Source: Coprococcus ammoniilyticus
GTDB lineage: Bacteria; Bacillota; Clostridia; Lachnospirales; Lachnospiraceae
Direction of reading: 5' to 3'
NCBI RefSeq assembly: GCF_025567345.1
Contig: NZ_JAOQJS010000002.1
Location: 420,141 to 484,140, forward strand
Length of the DNA: 64,000 bases
Below are positions 26,391-35,565 of the stretch, piece after piece; the stretch's first letter is position 1, and each line of letters opens with the position of its first letter. The position numbers were made by a program, and so were the translations under genes. The notes under the pieces were generated by a model that ran no database searches, was not told the DNA's origin, and was given only the letters and a program-made list of their open reading frames with translations.

Positions 26391-26448
26391 AAAACTTCCG
26401 AACATGAGCCCCTGTTTTTCAATACAAGGTCATATCCAGAAGTTTTTC
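26391..26448 (-). terminator. Terminator of the murT-gatD unit
   Basis: AAAAACTTC near 26440 pairs with GAAGTTTTT near 26391 on the minus strand, extended by ATGA/TCAT, and the second arm ends in a T run. It lies just after the gatD-like stop at 26461. Confidence 0.65.
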
Positions 26449-26460
26449 CTTTACATTCTC

Positions 26461-27183
26461 TTACTGATATTTTAATTTTTCATCTTCAAACTCTTCCAAC
26501 CGCTGTCTGTATGCTTCCATAATAACAGATTCATATGCAAGAACCGGTTCTTTTATACCAAGTAATTGCATCAGATACTTTACAAACAATGGATTCATAA
26601 TAAGAAATGGTCCAACTGTATATGTCGCAAAGAAATTCTTTCTCTTCAAACCTTCTTGTTTTATTCCCGGATGAAAACCATCCCCGCGAATCACATCATA
26701 GAAATAATCCTTTGAATTATCTCCATAAGAATGACTGAACTGCGCTTTAAAACCAACCAGCTTTATATCTTCATACTGTCCAAATACAAGAGAATGATAT
26801 CTATGCATCATATCTCTCTTTGCATAGGTATTAAAAATACCAAGTCCTTCTATTCGACTTCCATCTTCATTCTCAATGTACTGTTCAACGATCTCGACTG
26901 CATTCCCGGTAAAGAGAAATACTGTTCCAGCCTCGATTTGCTCTTCCAGTTCTTTCTTATACGGTTTCAATGCCTGAATCGCCAATTCCTGCTGATTCTC
27001 TGTCATTGCTCCCATATATACAAGGTTTGCCCTGCCCTCTGTAAATGCCGGTTTATCATATAAGCCGGTATAAATAACTGTTGCCTCCGGCATACAGTCT
27101 TTTAAATAATTTACGTTCTGTAATTCACCGAAAAGATTGGCAAATTCTCCATATAGAACTTCTATTGTAATATCTGTTCCCAT
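26461..27183 (-). CDS. GatD-like glutamine amidotransferase homologue lacking catalytic Cys and His
   Basis: GatD normally releases ammonia from glutamine for MurT, which amidates D-Glu in lipid II. This 240-residue protein aligns well with GatD (IEGLGIFNTY, ATYTVGPFL, ANLVYMGAM). However, where GatD has the nucleophile in ICGGYQ this protein has FTGNAV (Thr92 at the Cys position), and the catalytic His of TYLHGP is Val190. So both catalytic residues are missing and glutaminase activity is not expected. The gene starts 3 bp after the murT-like stop, so the partnership is kept. It may be a structural partner or belong to a repurposed pair. Confidence 0.82.
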   Translation of the reverse strand: MGTDITIEVLYGEFANLFGELQNVNYLKDCMPEATVIYTGLYDKPAFTEGRANLVYMGAMTENQQELAIQALKPYKKELEEQIEAGTVFLFTGNAVEIVEQYIENEDGSRIEGLGIFNTYAKRDMMHRYHSLVFGQYEDIKLVGFKAQFSHSYGDNSKDYFYDVIRGDGFHPGIKQEGLKRKNFFATYTVGPFLIMNPLFVKYLMQLLGIKEPVLAYESVIMEAYRQRLEEFEDEKLKYQ

Positions 27184-27186
27184 TTG

Positions 27187-28563
27187 TTATGCCTCTCTTT
27201 CCTTCAAATACTGTTTCAGATTATCCCGAAGTACAAGTGCTGTATCATTTTCATGAATATCATGAAGAATGTATACACTGTCTGTTCCATCCAGATTCAG
27301 GGATTTATATGCACCTGCTTCATCCGTTGTCTCTTTGATCTTTTCCTCCGGAACCCCGGCCATCATTAAACGGAGCTTATAATCTTTCGTCCGCAGACCA
27401 CCTATTACGATGTTCGTAATATTCGGCTGATTTAAGAACTCAAAATCCGTATCAAAGATCCATGTCATATTTTCAGATGAATTTTTCCGGTCAAATATAT
27501 CTTCCAGCAAAAGAATGACCTCTTTATTTCCCGGTTCCTTAGACACATAATCAAATACACAGGAACATGCAATTGGATTCTGTCCTTTTGCCATATTGGT
27601 CACTATCGTGATCCCATCCACTGTACTTCTGGAATATCTCGATTCCACAATATTAAGATTCTGGATCGCGTTCCGGATCTGCTCACCTGTCAAACCAAAT
27701 TCACGAAGAGCGGTAACTGCAGTCAGCTCATTGTACAGATTAAATGTACTGTTGCTGATCATCGGATACTGTTCCCTGCTCTCATTATGTGTAACTGTTA
27801 TTACTTTGTTCTCATAATCAACATCTGCCTTATAATCGCCTTCCGGTGACGTATATCCACAGAACTCACAGACAGCTTTTCCAATATGATGATACCGGAC
27901 ATAGTTATATTTTAATTTATGATGACACTTTGGACAGATCCGCATATCATTGATCAGATTAATACATTCCTCCCGGTCAGATGGAAGTCTGTTGATTGAA
28001 AAGTATGTTTTTTCATTTTCCGATCCAAGATTTGAACTAATCAGATCATCCGCATTTAAGATCAGATGTGATTCTTTTGGCATATTATTATTGATAAAGT
28101 TAAAAATAAACTCCGGGTTTGCATTTCTCTGAATGGAATCACGGAACAGGTTCGTACATACCGCATATGTTGGTTTTACGTATGGATAGATCAGCTTTGA
28201 ACTTCTTTCATCGACTTCAAATACTGCATATTCTTTCTTTGCCTTTCCTGTCAGAGTACTTCCTGCGATCAATGAACTCGCTACTCCGGCATTCACATTA
28301 GAACCAGCACGGTTGTTCAAAACGTCATAGCCATTTGCCTCCAGAATATCTATGATCATATTACATACTGTTGTCTTGCCGTTGGTTCCTGTTACTGTTA
28401 TGATCGTTTTCGGTTTATCTATACATCCCATGAAATCCGGACAAAGCTTGACTGCCAGCTTTCCCGGAAAATAACTTGCGTTCATCTTCAACATTCTCTG
28501 CATGGTTCTTGCCAGTTTGCCCATGAACAAAGCAAAAAAGAACCTTACATTCTTTTTATACAT
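27187..28563 (-). CDS. murT: MurT-like Mur ligase family protein
   Basis: MurT activates lipid II D-glutamate with ATP so that GatD-derived ammonia can amidate it. The 458-residue protein has the Mur ligase P-loop (TVTGTNGKTTVCNMI, about residues 56-70), FEVDERSS, a four-cysteine zinc ribbon (CPKCHHKL...CEFCGY, about 205-235) and a C-terminal DUF1727-like domain. The segment that in S. aureus MurT reads like NPAG is here TNMAKGQNPIA, so the amidation site may be altered. Together with the dead GatD partner this suggests a divergent or repurposed pair. Start ATG 28563. Confidence 0.85.
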   Translation of the reverse strand: MYKKNVRFFFALFMGKLARTMQRMLKMNASYFPGKLAVKLCPDFMGCIDKPKTIITVTGTNGKTTVCNMIIDILEANGYDVLNNRAGSNVNAGVASSLIAGSTLTGKAKKEYAVFEVDERSSKLIYPYVKPTYAVCTNLFRDSIQRNANPEFIFNFINNNMPKESHLILNADDLISSNLGSENEKTYFSINRLPSDREECINLINDMRICPKCHHKLKYNYVRYHHIGKAVCEFCGYTSPEGDYKADVDYENKVITVTHNESREQYPMISNSTFNLYNELTAVTALREFGLTGEQIRNAIQNLNIVESRYSRSTVDGITIVTNMAKGQNPIACSCVFDYVSKEPGNKEVILLLEDIFDRKNSSENMTWIFDTDFEFLNQPNITNIVIGGLRTKDYKLRLMMAGVPEEKIKETTDEAGAYKSLNLDGTDSVYILHDIHENDTALVLRDNLKQYLKEREA

Positions 28564-28708
28564 CTAGCTACCTCATTTCATATCTGTAAATTATCATTAG
28601 TATGTCCATTTAAGCCACATATAATATAACCACTTATTCAAAAATATGTCAATCAATTTGCCTTATTTATTCAGTTTATTTCGCCAACACCCTCTTTTAC
28701 TTAAAAAT

Positions 28709-28734
28709 GGCATCTGCCAGATCAGGCAGATGCC
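28709..28734 (-). terminator. Terminator after prfA
   Basis: A perfect 10-bp stem (GGCATCTGCC / GGCAGATGCC) with a 6-nt loop is followed on the minus strand by ATTTTTAAG. It lies about 30 bp beyond the prfA stop, closing the rpmE-side operon. A T run also follows on the plus strand. Confidence 0.85.
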
Positions 28735-28764
28735 AACTTGTTTTTTCAATATCGAGGGTTTCTT

Positions 28765-29841
28765 TTATTCTTCCTCATTCACCTGAGAAAGCTTGGCTGC
28801 CTGATCTGCTGCGATCAGACTGTCGATAATCTCATTCAGATCACCGTTTAAGATCTGTTCCAGCTTATACAAGGTGAGTTTGATTCTGTGATCGGTTACA
28901 CGACCTTCTGGGAAGTTATAAGTACGAATCTTCTCTGAACGATCTCCGGTTCCAATCTGGCTCTTACGGTCTGCAGCTTCTGCATCATGCTGCTTCTGAA
29001 GCTCCATATCATACAGCTTGGAACGGAGCAGCGCAAATGCCTTCGCCTTATTCTGAAGCTGGGACTTCTCGGTCTGGCTGTAAATCACGATACCGGTTGG
29101 TATATGTGTCAGACGAACGGCTGAATCTGTTGTATTGACACACTGACCACCGTTACCGGATGCTCGCATGACATCGATACGGATATCATTTTCATTGATC
29201 TCTACATCAACTTCCTCTGCTTCTGGCATAACTGCAACTGTTACAGTTGAGGTATGGATTCTTCCGCCAGACTCTGTCTTCGGGATTCTCTGTACGCGGT
29301 GAACTCCACTCTCATATTTCATCTTGGAATATGCACCATCACCTGTGATCATGAATACCGCTTCCTTGAAACCACCGATTCCATTCTCATTCACGCTCAT
29401 CAGTTCTACTTTCCATTTGAACTGATCAACGTATTTCTGATACATTCTGTAGATCTCATATGCAAATAATGCGGCTTCATCTCCGCCTGCACCTGCACGG
29501 ATCTCGACGATAACATTCTTGGAATCGTTCGGATCTTTTGGAAGAAGCAGAATCTTTAATTCATTTTCCGTCTTTTCTACTGTTGCCTTTGCTTCATTTA
29601 ATTCTTCCTTCGCCATTTCACGAAGCTCTTCATCATTTTCTTCTTCAAGCATAAGCAGACTGTCTTCGATCGTCTGTTTTGCATCTTTATATTCTTTGTA
29701 CTTTTCTACGATAGGAGTCAGTTCACTCTGCTCCTTCATTAATTTGCGGAATTTGTTCTGATCAGATACGATATCCGGATCTGTCAACTGGTTATTTAAT
29801 GTATCAAGTCTGTCTACTAAATCTTCTAATTTATCAAACAT
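28765..29841 (-). CDS. prfA: Peptide chain release factor 1
   Basis: RF1 reads UAA and UAG and triggers peptide release. The 358-residue protein has the catalytic GGQ motif in RASGNGGQCVNTTDSAVRL and the typical IEIRAGAGGDEAALFA stretch. Start ATG 29841 (MFDKLEDLVDRLD) follows an AGGAGG site; the frame is open upstream without family similarity. It is directly downstream of prmC, whose product methylates the GGQ glutamine. Confidence 0.97.
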   Translation of the reverse strand: MFDKLEDLVDRLDTLNNQLTDPDIVSDQNKFRKLMKEQSELTPIVEKYKEYKDAKQTIEDSLLMLEEENDEELREMAKEELNEAKATVEKTENELKILLLPKDPNDSKNVIVEIRAGAGGDEAALFAYEIYRMYQKYVDQFKWKVELMSVNENGIGGFKEAVFMITGDGAYSKMKYESGVHRVQRIPKTESGGRIHTSTVTVAVMPEAEEVDVEINENDIRIDVMRASGNGGQCVNTTDSAVRLTHIPTGIVIYSQTEKSQLQNKAKAFALLRSKLYDMELQKQHDAEAADRKSQIGTGDRSEKIRTYNFPEGRVTDHRIKLTLYKLEQILNGDLNEIIDSLIAADQAAKLSQVNEEE

Positions 29842-29906
29842 AATAATCCTCCTGCAGCACATGCTCATTTCCTGTTCATGTGTCTGTTAATATATCCAGC
29901 CTTTTT

Positions 29907-30752
29907 TCAGGCTTTTCTTCCAATTACAACCCTGTCATTTTCTGCGAGGTCTTTCACTACGCGTACATCTTCAAAATGCTTATCTACAAGGAGCTGCTGC
30001 ACATCATGTGCCTGATGATTACCAATTTCAAATAAAATATATCCTTTTTCATTTAAATAACTCTCCGCATTTTCTATAATTGCTCTGTAAAACTTCAATC
30101 CGTCCGCATCGCCGTCCAATGCCAGCCTCGGCTCATAATCCCGAACCTCCGGCATCAATCCGTCAATCACTTTGCTCTCTATATATGGTGGGTTAGACAA
30201 GATCATATCATATCTTTTATCTATCTTATCAAATAAATCTGATTTTATAACAGTATAATCAGATACTTCTAATCGTTTCGCATTTTTTGTCGTAAGTGCG
30301 ATCGCGGAATCTGAGATATCACACAGATCTATATGAATATTCTGATTCATAAGTGCTACCGACAATCCGATGCACCCGGAACCACAGCACATATCCAGCA
30401 CAGACATCTTATCAGAATGTATGTCCTGAATCAAGCGGTTTGCCTGTTCCACCAGAACTTCTGTGTCAAATCTTGGAATCAGTACATCCGGTGCAGTCTC
30501 AAAATCATACCCCATAAAGCACTGTATGCCTGTTATATATTGTAACGGAATACGTTTTGACCTTTTATCGATCAACGCTTCATAGGAAGAACGAATCGTT
30601 TCGGTAACATCTTCCTGCCGGTTCATAATATATGCCATCTTATCCTGCTTTGATACAAAGAGCCATAATAACTCTGCATCGATATCTGCATCCGGCACAT
30701 TATGTTCGTTCAGTTTTTCTTTTCCTGCTGTTACAAGCTGATACTGAGTCAT
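29907..30752 (-). CDS. prmC: Release factor glutamine methyltransferase PrmC (HemK)
   Basis: PrmC methylates the glutamine of the GGQ motif in release factors. The 281-residue protein has the SAM-binding loop VLDMCCGSGCIGLSVAL and the substrate motif ILSNPPYIES, with an N-terminal helical domain of about 80 residues. Start ATG 30752 (MTQYQLVTAG) was chosen over upstream ATGs because of the AAAAGGAAAT site. It precedes prfA by 65 bp, the usual pairing. Confidence 0.95.
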   Translation of the reverse strand: MTQYQLVTAGKEKLNEHNVPDADIDAELLWLFVSKQDKMAYIMNRQEDVTETIRSSYEALIDKRSKRIPLQYITGIQCFMGYDFETAPDVLIPRFDTEVLVEQANRLIQDIHSDKMSVLDMCCGSGCIGLSVALMNQNIHIDLCDISDSAIALTTKNAKRLEVSDYTVIKSDLFDKIDKRYDMILSNPPYIESKVIDGLMPEVRDYEPRLALDGDADGLKFYRAIIENAESYLNEKGYILFEIGNHQAHDVQQLLVDKHFEDVRVVKDLAENDRVVIGRKA

Positions 30753-30794
30753 ACGTCTATTTCCTTTTACATTCACTGGCATCATTTCAATTTC

Positions 30795-31799
30795 TTAATC
30801 TTCGATCTCTCCACGCTTCATAGCGTCCTGATAAGCACGCCAGTCGATCACCGCTTCTACCGAACGAATTGCCACCTCACACATCTCAAGATCCGGTTCC
30901 TTCGTCGTAAGACGCTGTACCCACATACCGGGTACACTTAATATATTCGCAAGCTTTGAGTCACTTCTGCCTGCAAACATGATAAATTCATACGAGATTC
31001 CCGCAATAATCGGAACCAGAAGTACACGCGACAGCAATCGCAGCCACATAGACTTCACATTTATAAACATAAATACAATAATGCTTATGATCATAACGAC
31101 TACCAAAAAACTGGTTCCACAGCGTTTATGGTATCTGGAATGTTTCTTTACATTTTCCGGAGTCAGCGGATCGCCTGCTTCAAAACAGTTGATCGTCTTA
31201 TGCTCTGCACCATGATACATAAATACACGTTTGATATCCTTCATCAATGATATTAATACTACATATGCAAGAAAGATCACCAACCGAAGCACACCTTCCG
31301 CTACCGCTATCAATACATTGCTTTTTGTCACATGCTCAAGTAGTCCTGCAATAAATGCCGGAAGCAGCATGAATAATGCGATCGCAATGGCAAGTGATAC
31401 AATAACGGTTCCGATCATCATCAGATCATCTCCTGTACTGCTTTCTTTTTTATTGTTTTTACTGCCGTTCTCACCTGAACCGCTTCCATTATTACTTTCT
31501 GTATCTGACAACCTGAAATCATCTTTATTTTCACTCTTTCCAGTCGGTTCTTCCTCTTCATAAAAATCGGCTGAATATGTCAGCGTTTTAACTCCAATTA
31601 CCAGCGACTCAAAGAAATTAACCACTCCACGAAGAATCGGCAATTTCAGGATTTTATATTTTTCACCTATCGGTGTATAGCTTTCTACTTTAACTTCAAT
31701 TTCCTGATCCGGCTTTCTGACTGCTACTGCGTACTGATCCTCGTATTTCATCATTACGCCTTCGATCACCGCCTGACCACCTATTCTGGCTCTTTTCAA
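30795..31799 (-). CDS. DUF1385 (YqhQ-like) membrane protein
   Basis: A 334-residue protein with the DUF1385 signatures IGGQAVIEGVMMK at the N-terminus, YHGAEHKTINCFEAGDPLT and SRYHKRCGTSFLVVV in the middle. Four or more hydrophobic helices are present, and a Ser/Asn/Glu-rich linker lies at about residues 90-125. The family is commonly found beside prmC-prfA in Firmicutes; its function is unknown. The start is a TTG at 31799 behind GAGGT, giving MKRARIGGQ. Confidence 0.9.
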   Translation of the reverse strand: MKRARIGGQAVIEGVMMKYEDQYAVAVRKPDQEIEVKVESYTPIGEKYKILKLPILRGVVNFFESLVIGVKTLTYSADFYEEEEPTGKSENKDDFRLSDTESNNGSGSGENGSKNNKKESSTGDDLMMIGTVIVSLAIAIALFMLLPAFIAGLLEHVTKSNVLIAVAEGVLRLVIFLAYVVLISLMKDIKRVFMYHGAEHKTINCFEAGDPLTPENVKKHSRYHKRCGTSFLVVVMIISIIVFMFINVKSMWLRLLSRVLLVPIIAGISYEFIMFAGRSDSKLANILSVPGMWVQRLTTKEPDLEMCEVAIRSVEAVIDWRAYQDAMKRGEIED

Positions 31800-31832
31800 A
31801 TTCTATACCTCGTAAAATTGTTTCCTAAAACA

Positions 31833-31875
31833 AAAATAGGCTGAGATTAAAAGCTTTAACCTCAACCTATCATCC
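31833..31875 (-). terminator. Terminator after rpmE
   Basis: On the minus strand ATAGGTTGAGGTTAAA pairs with TTTAATCTCAGCCTAT around a short loop, followed by TTTTTG. It begins about 10 bp after the rpmE stop. Confidence 0.8.
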
Positions 31876-31881
31876 TTTTTA

Positions 31882-32091
31882 TTAGTTTGACTGTGAAACA
31901 CCGTACTTACGGTTGAACATATCAATTCTACCACGAGCCTTAGCTGCCTTCTGCTGGCCTGTATAGAATGAATGACACTTTGAGCAAATTTCTACATGAA
32001 TTTCTTCTTTTGTAGAACCTGTAACAAATTCGTTTCCGCAGTTACATACAACCTTTGCCTGATAATAATTTGGATGTATTCCTTCTCTCAT
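31882..32091 (-). CDS. rpmE: 50S ribosomal protein L31 (zinc-binding type)
   Basis: The 69-residue protein begins MREGIHPNYYQAKVVCNCG and contains CSKCHSFYTGQQK, so the four cysteines of the zinc-binding (C+) L31 form are present. Start ATG 32091 follows GAGGTGAGA. It has its own strong terminator and lies 118 bp after rho. Confidence 0.97.
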   Translation of the reverse strand: MREGIHPNYYQAKVVCNCGNEFVTGSTKEEIHVEICSKCHSFYTGQQKAAKARGRIDMFNRKYGVSQSN

Positions 32092-32209
32092 TTAATCTCA
32101 CCTCTTTATTATATTATTGATATATGAGAATAGGCCATCAGCCTCACTTCTTCATAAAACACAGCTTTTGTATTCTAACATAAACCGGCATAGAAATGCA
32201 AGTGTTTTT

Positions 32210-34132
32210 TTATTTTCTTAGCAATGATTTTTTAACATAATAGATAAACTCTTTATTATTCTTGGTCCGAACGAATAATTTCAGTACATCCTCCAGCATA
32301 TCCTCTGCCTTATTACCGGATAATATCTTGTGAAGTGCATATACAACTTCCTGTTCTTCCGGTGATAATAACAGATCATCCCGTCTGGTACTGGATTTTG
32401 CAATGTCGATTGCAGGGAAGATTCTCTTTTCTGCGAGCTTCCGGTCAAGCACCAGTTCCATATTACCGGTTCCTTTGAATTCCTCGAATACGACATCATC
32501 CATCTTGCTTCCTGTCTCAACCAGCGCTGTCGCAAGGATCGTAAGACTTCCACCCTCACGCATGTTCCGGGCAGCACCAAAGAATTTCTTCGGCATATGT
32601 AACGCCGCAGGATCAAGACCACCGGATAAGGTTCTTCCACTTGGTGGAACTGTAAGGTTGTACGCTCTTGCAAGTCTCGTAATACTGTCTAATAAGATCA
32701 CGACATCTTTCTTCTGCTCTACCAGTCGTTTTGCACGCTCGATCACCATCTCAGATACACGCTTATGATGCTCTGGCAGCTCATCAAATGTCGAATAAAT
32801 AACTTCTACATTGGGTCCCTCTATGGATTCCCTGATATCCGTTACTTCCTCCGGTCTTTCATCGATCAGAAGCACCAGCAAATGAATCTCACTGTATCTG
32901 GTACTGATACATTTTGCAATCTGTTTCAGCAAGGTTGTCTTACCTGTCTTTGGAGGGGAAACGATCATACCACGCTGTCCTTTACCGATCGGTGACAGCA
33001 GATCGATCATACGGATCGGAATCGGGCTGTCCTCCCCATCCATATTGATCCGTTCATTCGGGAAAATCGGCGTCAGATCTTCAAATGCTTTTCTTCCTGC
33101 AATGCTTGCAGGACTTTCTCCATTGACAGAAGCTACATATAATAATGCACCAAACTTCTCTCCCTGCGTCTTTACGCGGATATTTCCCATTATGATATCT
33201 CCGGTCTTAAGTCCAAATCTACGAATCTGCGCCGGTGATACATAGATATCCTGATCTCCCGGCAGATAATTGGCACTTCTTATAAATCCATAGCCTTCCG
33301 GCATTACTTCCAGGATTCCATGTGCCATCTTACCACTGTCAAGCTCCGGTCCATTTGGTTCCTGCTGAGCGGATGAGCCTTCCTGCCTGTTCTCAGGCTT
33401 CGTCTCCATTCTTACCTCTGCTTTTATCTCTGTATCTGCAGCCGTATTTTTTTCTTCTATAACAGATTTTTCAAATGCGGCTTTCTTTTCTGATACTACA
33501 GAACTTTCAACTGCTGCTTTTTTCTCTTCCATTGCAGCCTTTTCAAGAACTGCTTTTTCCATATTCATTTCCGGCTTTGTCATCTCGGTTGCAAGCGTTT
33601 TGTTCTCCTGAACATGGTCTTTTCTTCCGTTATTTACATTTGGTGTATTGTTTCCATGATAGGAATTGTTATTTCTGTTATTATTCCCCTGTGACCGATA
33701 GTCCTGTCTTTTTCCATTCCGGTTGGTCTGCCTTCCGGCAGTATTCCTATGCTGTCTTCTTCCGGATTCTCCTGATCTCTGGCCATTTTCTACCCGGTCC
33801 CTGTCCACTTTTTTTACAGCATCTTCTTCGGATCTCTCCGGCTGCTCTGTGTGTTTCGTTTTTTCAGTCTGTTCTACTTTTTCTGGCAGCTCTACTTTTT
33901 CTGGCAGCTCTGCCTTTTTCGGTTTCCGTGTTCTTTCTGTCTTTTTTATTTTTTCAGCATCTTTTTTCTGTGAATTCACGTCCTGATTTTCTTTCGCATG
34001 GCCTGCTTCATCACTGTAATTTTTTTCAAGGAATTCGATCAGAGCCGGCTTACGAAGTGCTGATACACCCTTTATCTTATGCTCCTTTACGAATTGCTTC
34101 AATTCCTCTAATGATGCATTTTTGAAATCCAT
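32210..34132 (-). CDS. rho: Transcription termination factor Rho with long disordered insert
   Basis: Rho is a hexameric RNA helicase that terminates transcription. The 640-residue protein has an N-terminal SAP-like Rho_N domain (residues 1-42), a low-complexity segment of about 220 residues, then the cold-shock RNA-binding domain (MAHGILEVMPEGYGFIRS), Walker A (SPPKTGKTTLLKQIA), Walker B region (VVILLDSITRLARAYN) and the Q/R loops (FKGTGNMEL). The insert is rich in Lys/Glu at first, then Asn/Gln/Arg (NNNRNNNSYHGNN), then Ala/Glu/Lys. Standard Rho is about 420 residues. Start ATG 34132 follows GGAAGGAG. Confidence 0.96.
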   Translation of the reverse strand: MDFKNASLEELKQFVKEHKIKGVSALRKPALIEFLEKNYSDEAGHAKENQDVNSQKKDAEKIKKTERTRKPKKAELPEKVELPEKVEQTEKTKHTEQPERSEEDAVKKVDRDRVENGQRSGESGRRQHRNTAGRQTNRNGKRQDYRSQGNNNRNNNSYHGNNTPNVNNGRKDHVQENKTLATEMTKPEMNMEKAVLEKAAMEEKKAAVESSVVSEKKAAFEKSVIEEKNTAADTEIKAEVRMETKPENRQEGSSAQQEPNGPELDSGKMAHGILEVMPEGYGFIRSANYLPGDQDIYVSPAQIRRFGLKTGDIIMGNIRVKTQGEKFGALLYVASVNGESPASIAGRKAFEDLTPIFPNERINMDGEDSPIPIRMIDLLSPIGKGQRGMIVSPPKTGKTTLLKQIAKCISTRYSEIHLLVLLIDERPEEVTDIRESIEGPNVEVIYSTFDELPEHHKRVSEMVIERAKRLVEQKKDVVILLDSITRLARAYNLTVPPSGRTLSGGLDPAALHMPKKFFGAARNMREGGSLTILATALVETGSKMDDVVFEEFKGTGNMELVLDRKLAEKRIFPAIDIAKSSTRRDDLLLSPEEQEVVYALHKILSGNKAEDMLEDVLKLFVRTKNNKEFIYYVKKSLLRK

Positions 34133-34418
34133 CTTTTACTCCTTCCAATTTTATCCGTTTTATTTAATTCACACACATTCTTATTCTTGGGGATTATCCT
34201 AATGAATTCTTTTCGAAACAGGTATATCAACTGTATGACTACCTGTGCATCCTGCTTATCAGATATCCGGATGCCACATGAGCGTTGTATTTAATAGCCT
34301 TAGTATAGCATAAAAAAAAGTTTTGTAAATCATTTTCTTTCACCGCAGCATTGCTTCATTGATTTTATGCTTTTCTTGTGATACATTTATTCTTACAAAA
34401 CATACAAAGGATATTATT

Positions 34419-34967
34419 ATGAATACTGAATCGATCGTCTTATACAAATTAATTATATTATACATGCTGGATCGTGTGGATTTCACACTGACCAATTCCC
34501 AGATTTCCGATTTTGTTCTGACAAAGGGATATACGAACTACTTCACGCTTCAGGAAGCCATTAATGGACTGATCGAGTGTGATTTTGTCTATGTCTCCAT
34601 GATACGGTCTTCTTCCCATTATAAGATCACTGACAAGGGTGAAGAAGCCTTAAGCATGTTTGAAAACCGTATTCCATATGCTATTAAACAGGATATCCTG
34701 GACTATTTCGATAATCAGAAAATTAATCTGAAAAACGAATCTGAGATCTATGCCGATTATGCCTTAAATGATTATGGCGAATATGTCGTTACCTGTGTGA
34801 TCAAGGATCGGAAAGAAACTCTGGTCGATCTGAAATTTAACGTACCAACAAAAACGCACGCCGTTGCTATCTGTGATAACTGGCGTGCGAAAAGTGCCGA
34901 AGTATATGACTATCTCGTCAATACTCTCTGGCTGTATTCTGATGATAAGGGCGAAAAACAGTCCTGA
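34419..34967 (+). CDS. DUF4364-like winged-helix protein
   Basis: A 182-residue protein beginning MNTESIVLYKLIILYMLDRVDFTLTN. This N-terminal helix-turn-helix-like pattern, followed by GLIECDFVYV and SSSHYKITDKGEEAL, matches my memory of the DUF4364 family of PadR/winged-helix-like proteins. The C-terminal half (YALNDYGEYVVTCVIKDR) is a beta-rich domain. A regulatory role is likely but its target is unknown. Start ATG 34419 follows AAAGGATATT. It converges on ysxC with only 4 bp between stops. Confidence 0.75.
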   Translation: MNTESIVLYKLIILYMLDRVDFTLTNSQISDFVLTKGYTNYFTLQEAINGLIECDFVYVSMIRSSSHYKITDKGEEALSMFENRIPYAIKQDILDYFDNQKINLKNESEIYADYALNDYGEYVVTCVIKDRKETLVDLKFNVPTKTHAVAICDNWRAKSAEVYDYLVNTLWLYSDDKGEKQS

Positions 34968-34971
34968 TCAT

Positions 34972-35565
34972 TTATTCTGATTCTGCGATCCGGTCTTCGA
35001 TCAATTGCAGGATCTCTTCTTTTCCCTGCTTGGTCTGTGCCGAGAACGGAATTATGATCGTTCTCTCTACCGGCTGGATCTTCTGTCTGATGATCTTCAG
35101 ATTCTTCTGGATCTGGCTTCTCTTGATCTTATCAAGCTTTGTTGCAATAATTACCGGTTCATATCCGTTTTTTACAATCCAGTCATACATGATGCAATCA
35201 TTCTCTGATGGCTCATGACGGATATCAATCAACAAAAATACAAGCCGCAACTGTTTTGAGGTATGCAGATACCGTTCTACCATCTTACCCCATTTTGCAC
35301 GGATCTCTACGGATACCTGTGCATAGCCATATCCCGGAAGATCGACAAAATACAGATCATGATTAATATTATAATAATTGATCGTCTGTGTCTTGCCCGG
35401 CTGTGATGATGTTCTTGCGAGCGACTTCCGGTTTAACAATCCATTGATCAAGGAGGATTTTCCTACATTTGACTTACCGGCAAATGCGATCTCTGGCATC
35501 TCTGTCTCTGGAAGTGTACTTGTAATTCCACATACTGTTTCAAGTTCAGCACTCTTAATTATCAT
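34972..35565 (-). CDS. ysxC: Ribosome biogenesis GTP-binding protein YsxC/EngB
   Basis: An essential GTPase for 50S assembly. The 197-residue protein contains G1 AFAGKSNVGKSSLIN, G3 DLPGYGYA and G4 TKLDKI. Its ATG overlaps the end of lon (4-bp overlap), so the two are coupled. It is last in the tig-clpP-clpX-lon-ysxC cluster, an order common in Firmicutes. Confidence 0.96.
   Translation of the reverse strand: MIIKSAELETVCGITSTLPETEMPEIAFAGKSNVGKSSLINGLLNRKSLARTSSQPGKTQTINYYNINHDLYFVDLPGYGYAQVSVEIRAKWGKMVERYLHTSKQLRLVFLLIDIRHEPSENDCIMYDWIVKNGYEPVIIATKLDKIKRSQIQKNLKIIRQKIQPVERTIIIPFSAQTKQGKEEILQLIEDRIAESE

Noticed and set aside
33475..34125. Plus-strand open frame of 216 codons opposite rho
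   Set aside because: It is antisense to the low-complexity part of rho; Lys/Glu codons on one strand give a stop-poor Phe/Leu/Ser-rich frame on the other. There is no ribosome-binding site.
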